This document shows, one piece after another, positions 62,601-64,000 of a stretch of DNA of 64,000 bases. The position numbers were made by a program, and so were the translations under genes. This DNA is from Limnomonas spitsbergensis (Eukaryota; Chlorophyta; Chlorophyceae; Chlamydomonadales). The stretch is taken from NCBI GenBank assembly GCA_037349105.1, contig JAYJMM010000112.1:5540501-5604500 (forward strand). The letters are read 5' to 3'. Numbering within the stretch: the first letter of the stretch is position 1; each line of letters begins with the position of its first letter. Below the pieces are notes generated by a model. That model saw nothing but the letters and a program-made list of their open reading frames with translations. It was not told the origin of the DNA and searched no databases.

Positions 62601-64000
62601 TGCAGATGCATGCGTCGCGGCTGTGCCTGCAGAGGGGGCCAGCTCTTGTGACACCTGTGGTGGCTGGTGGCTGCGAGCCAGGCCAACTGCAGGTGCATGC
62701 GCCGCGGCTGTGCTTAAATAGGGAGCCAGCCCCTGTGACACCCGTGGTGGCTGGTGGCTGCGAGCCAGGCCAACTGCAGATGCAGGCGCCGCGGATGTGC
62801 TTGCAGAGGGAGGCAGCCCCTGTGACACCTGTGGTGGCCGGTGGTTGCGAGCCAGACCGACTGCAGGTGCAGGCGCCGCGGCTGTGCTTGCAGAGGGAGG
62901 CAGCTCACGTGACACTTGCGGTGGCTGGTGGCTGCGAGCCAGGCCAACTGCAGGTGCAGGCGCCGCGGCTGTGCTTGCAGAGGGAGGCAGCTCATGTGAC
63001 ACCTGTGGTGGCTGGTGGCTGCGAGCCAGGCCAACTGCAGGTGCAGGCGCCGCGGCTGTGCCCGCAGAGGGAGCCAGCCCCTGTGACACATGTGGTGGCC
63101 GGTGGCTGCGAGCCAGGCCAACTGCAGGTGCAGGCGCCGCGGCTGTGCTTGCAGAGGGAGGCAGCCCCTGTGACACCTGTGGTGGCCGGTGGTTGCGAGC
63201 CAGACCGACTGCAGGTGCAGGCGTCGCGGCTGTGCTTGCAGAGGGAGGCAGCTCACGTGACACTTGCGGTGGCTGGTGGCTGCGAGCCAGGCCAACTGCA
63301 GGTGCAGGCGCCGCGGCTGTGCTTGCAGAGGGAGGCAGCTCATGTGACACCTGTGGTGGCTGGTGGCTGCGAGCCAGGCCAACTGCAGGTGCAGGCGCCG
63401 CGGCTGTGCCCGCAGAGGGAGCCAACCCCTGTGACACATGTGGTGGCCGGTGGCTGCGAGCCAGGCCAACTGCATGTGCAGGCGCCGCGGCTGTGCTTGC
63501 AGAGGGAGCCAGCCCATGTGACACATGTGGTGGCTGGTGGCTGCGAACCAGGCCAACTGCAGGTGCAGGCGCCGCGGCTGTGCTTGCAGAGGGAGCCAGC
63601 CCCTATGACACATGTGGTGGCTGGTGGCTGCGAGCCAGGCCGACTGCAGGTGCAGGCGCCGCGGCTGTGCTTGCAGAGGGAGCCAGCTCTTGTGACACTT
63701 GTGGTGGCTGGTGGCTGCGAGCCAGGTCAACTGCAGGTGCAGGCGTCGCGGCTGTGCTTGCAGAGGGAGCCAGCCCCAGTGACACATGTGGTGGCCGGTG
63801 GCTGCGAGCCAGGCCAACTGCAGATGCATGCGTCGCGGATGTGCTTGCAGAGGGGGCCAGCTCTTGTAACACCTGTGGTGGCTGGTGGCTGCGAGCCAGG
63901 CCAACTGCAGGTGCAGGCGCCGCGGCTGTGCTTGCAGAGGGAGCCAGCCCCTGTGACACCTGTGGTGGCCGGTGGATGCGACCCGGGCCAACTGCAGGTG
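59697..64000. repeat. 87-bp minisatellite, array 2 (at least 49 units)
   Basis: Same unit as array 1. The first four or five units correspond to the start of array 1, then the order differs. The variant GGTGGTTGCGAGCCAGACCG recurs at about 59,795, 60,143, 62,840 and 63,188, a 348-bp (four-unit) higher-order repeat. The block starting 59,700 is echoed at about 62,743. A 3-base shortage near 61,853 (GAGGGGGCAGCCC) ends the 722-codon plus frame. One unit near 62,715 carries TTAAATAG instead of TTGCATAG. The array runs past the window end. Confidence 0.95.

Larger units (their letters stand above)
56581..64000 (+). repeat. Tandem duplication unit 2, runs off the window
   Basis: Near-identical to unit 1 from 45,334 until the 87-bp array. 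Differences read by eye include C/T at the GATTTGYTGTGCC site, C/A in CATGCCCMAGCGG, a 4-bp ATAT gain at about 58,690 and several changes in the 75-bp repeats. No left flank is shared beyond the junction. The junction joins gag-like coding DNA to the interior of the G-rich array. Confidence 0.85.

Overview
This 64 kb window reads as nuclear DNA from a eukaryote, most likely a chlorophycean green alga related to Chlamydomonas or Volvox. The evidence is a split gene with GT-AG introns, a TGTAA-type poly(A) signal, a CAG-encoded glutamine run, very large minisatellites that stay open in several frames, and a non-LTR retrotransposon with the Dualen/RandI-like domain set first described in Chlamydomonas. 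I saw no operons, rRNA, tRNA or CRISPR. The organism assignment is an inference from these features, not from a marker gene.

Layout. 0-7.4 kb: decayed intergenic DNA; a candidate minus-strand exon with a membrane segment whose splice donor abuts a 65-bp minisatellite; two 5'-truncated copies of one LINE family. 7.4-12.3 kb: about 102 copies of a 45-bp repeat, open across its whole length (Pro/Ser/Thr/Ala-rich). 13.5-15.4 kb: a possible zinc-ribbon exon, two LINE 3' ends, and a minus-strand ORF of an unnamed repeat-borne protein family (called PIGW/GIGRGG here after its conserved strings). 16-18.8 kb: an inverted-repeat element, then the 3' part of a tRNA (guanine-N7)-methyltransferase gene, the only host gene I recognise. 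19-31 kb: mostly non-coding, with several minisatellites, diverged direct repeats and two unrecognised candidate genes.

32.7-42 kb: a foldback element and a broken Dualen/RandI-like non-LTR retrotransposon. Its domains run APE endonuclease, reverse transcriptase, PHD finger, an unassigned block that faintly resembles Dam-type methyltransferases, RNase H, Cys/His knuckle and restriction-like endonuclease. Two related MITEs with TA duplications sit inside it. A second, diverged piece of a similar element lies at 44.1-44.8 kb and is cut off by a G-rich array.

45.3-64 kb: an 11,247-bp tandem duplication (45,334-56,580, then 56,581 to beyond the window end). Each unit carries a decayed protein module and an 87-bp (29-residue) repeat array. 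The first unit then continues into a better preserved module, an 18-residue repeat region and a gag-like fragment. The arrays have diverged in length (about 33 units against at least 49).

Most coding capacity is therefore transposon- or repeat-derived and broken. The window looks like a repeat-rich, perhaps subtelomeric or heterochromatic, region. Boundaries of non-coding repeats are approximate, read by eye.
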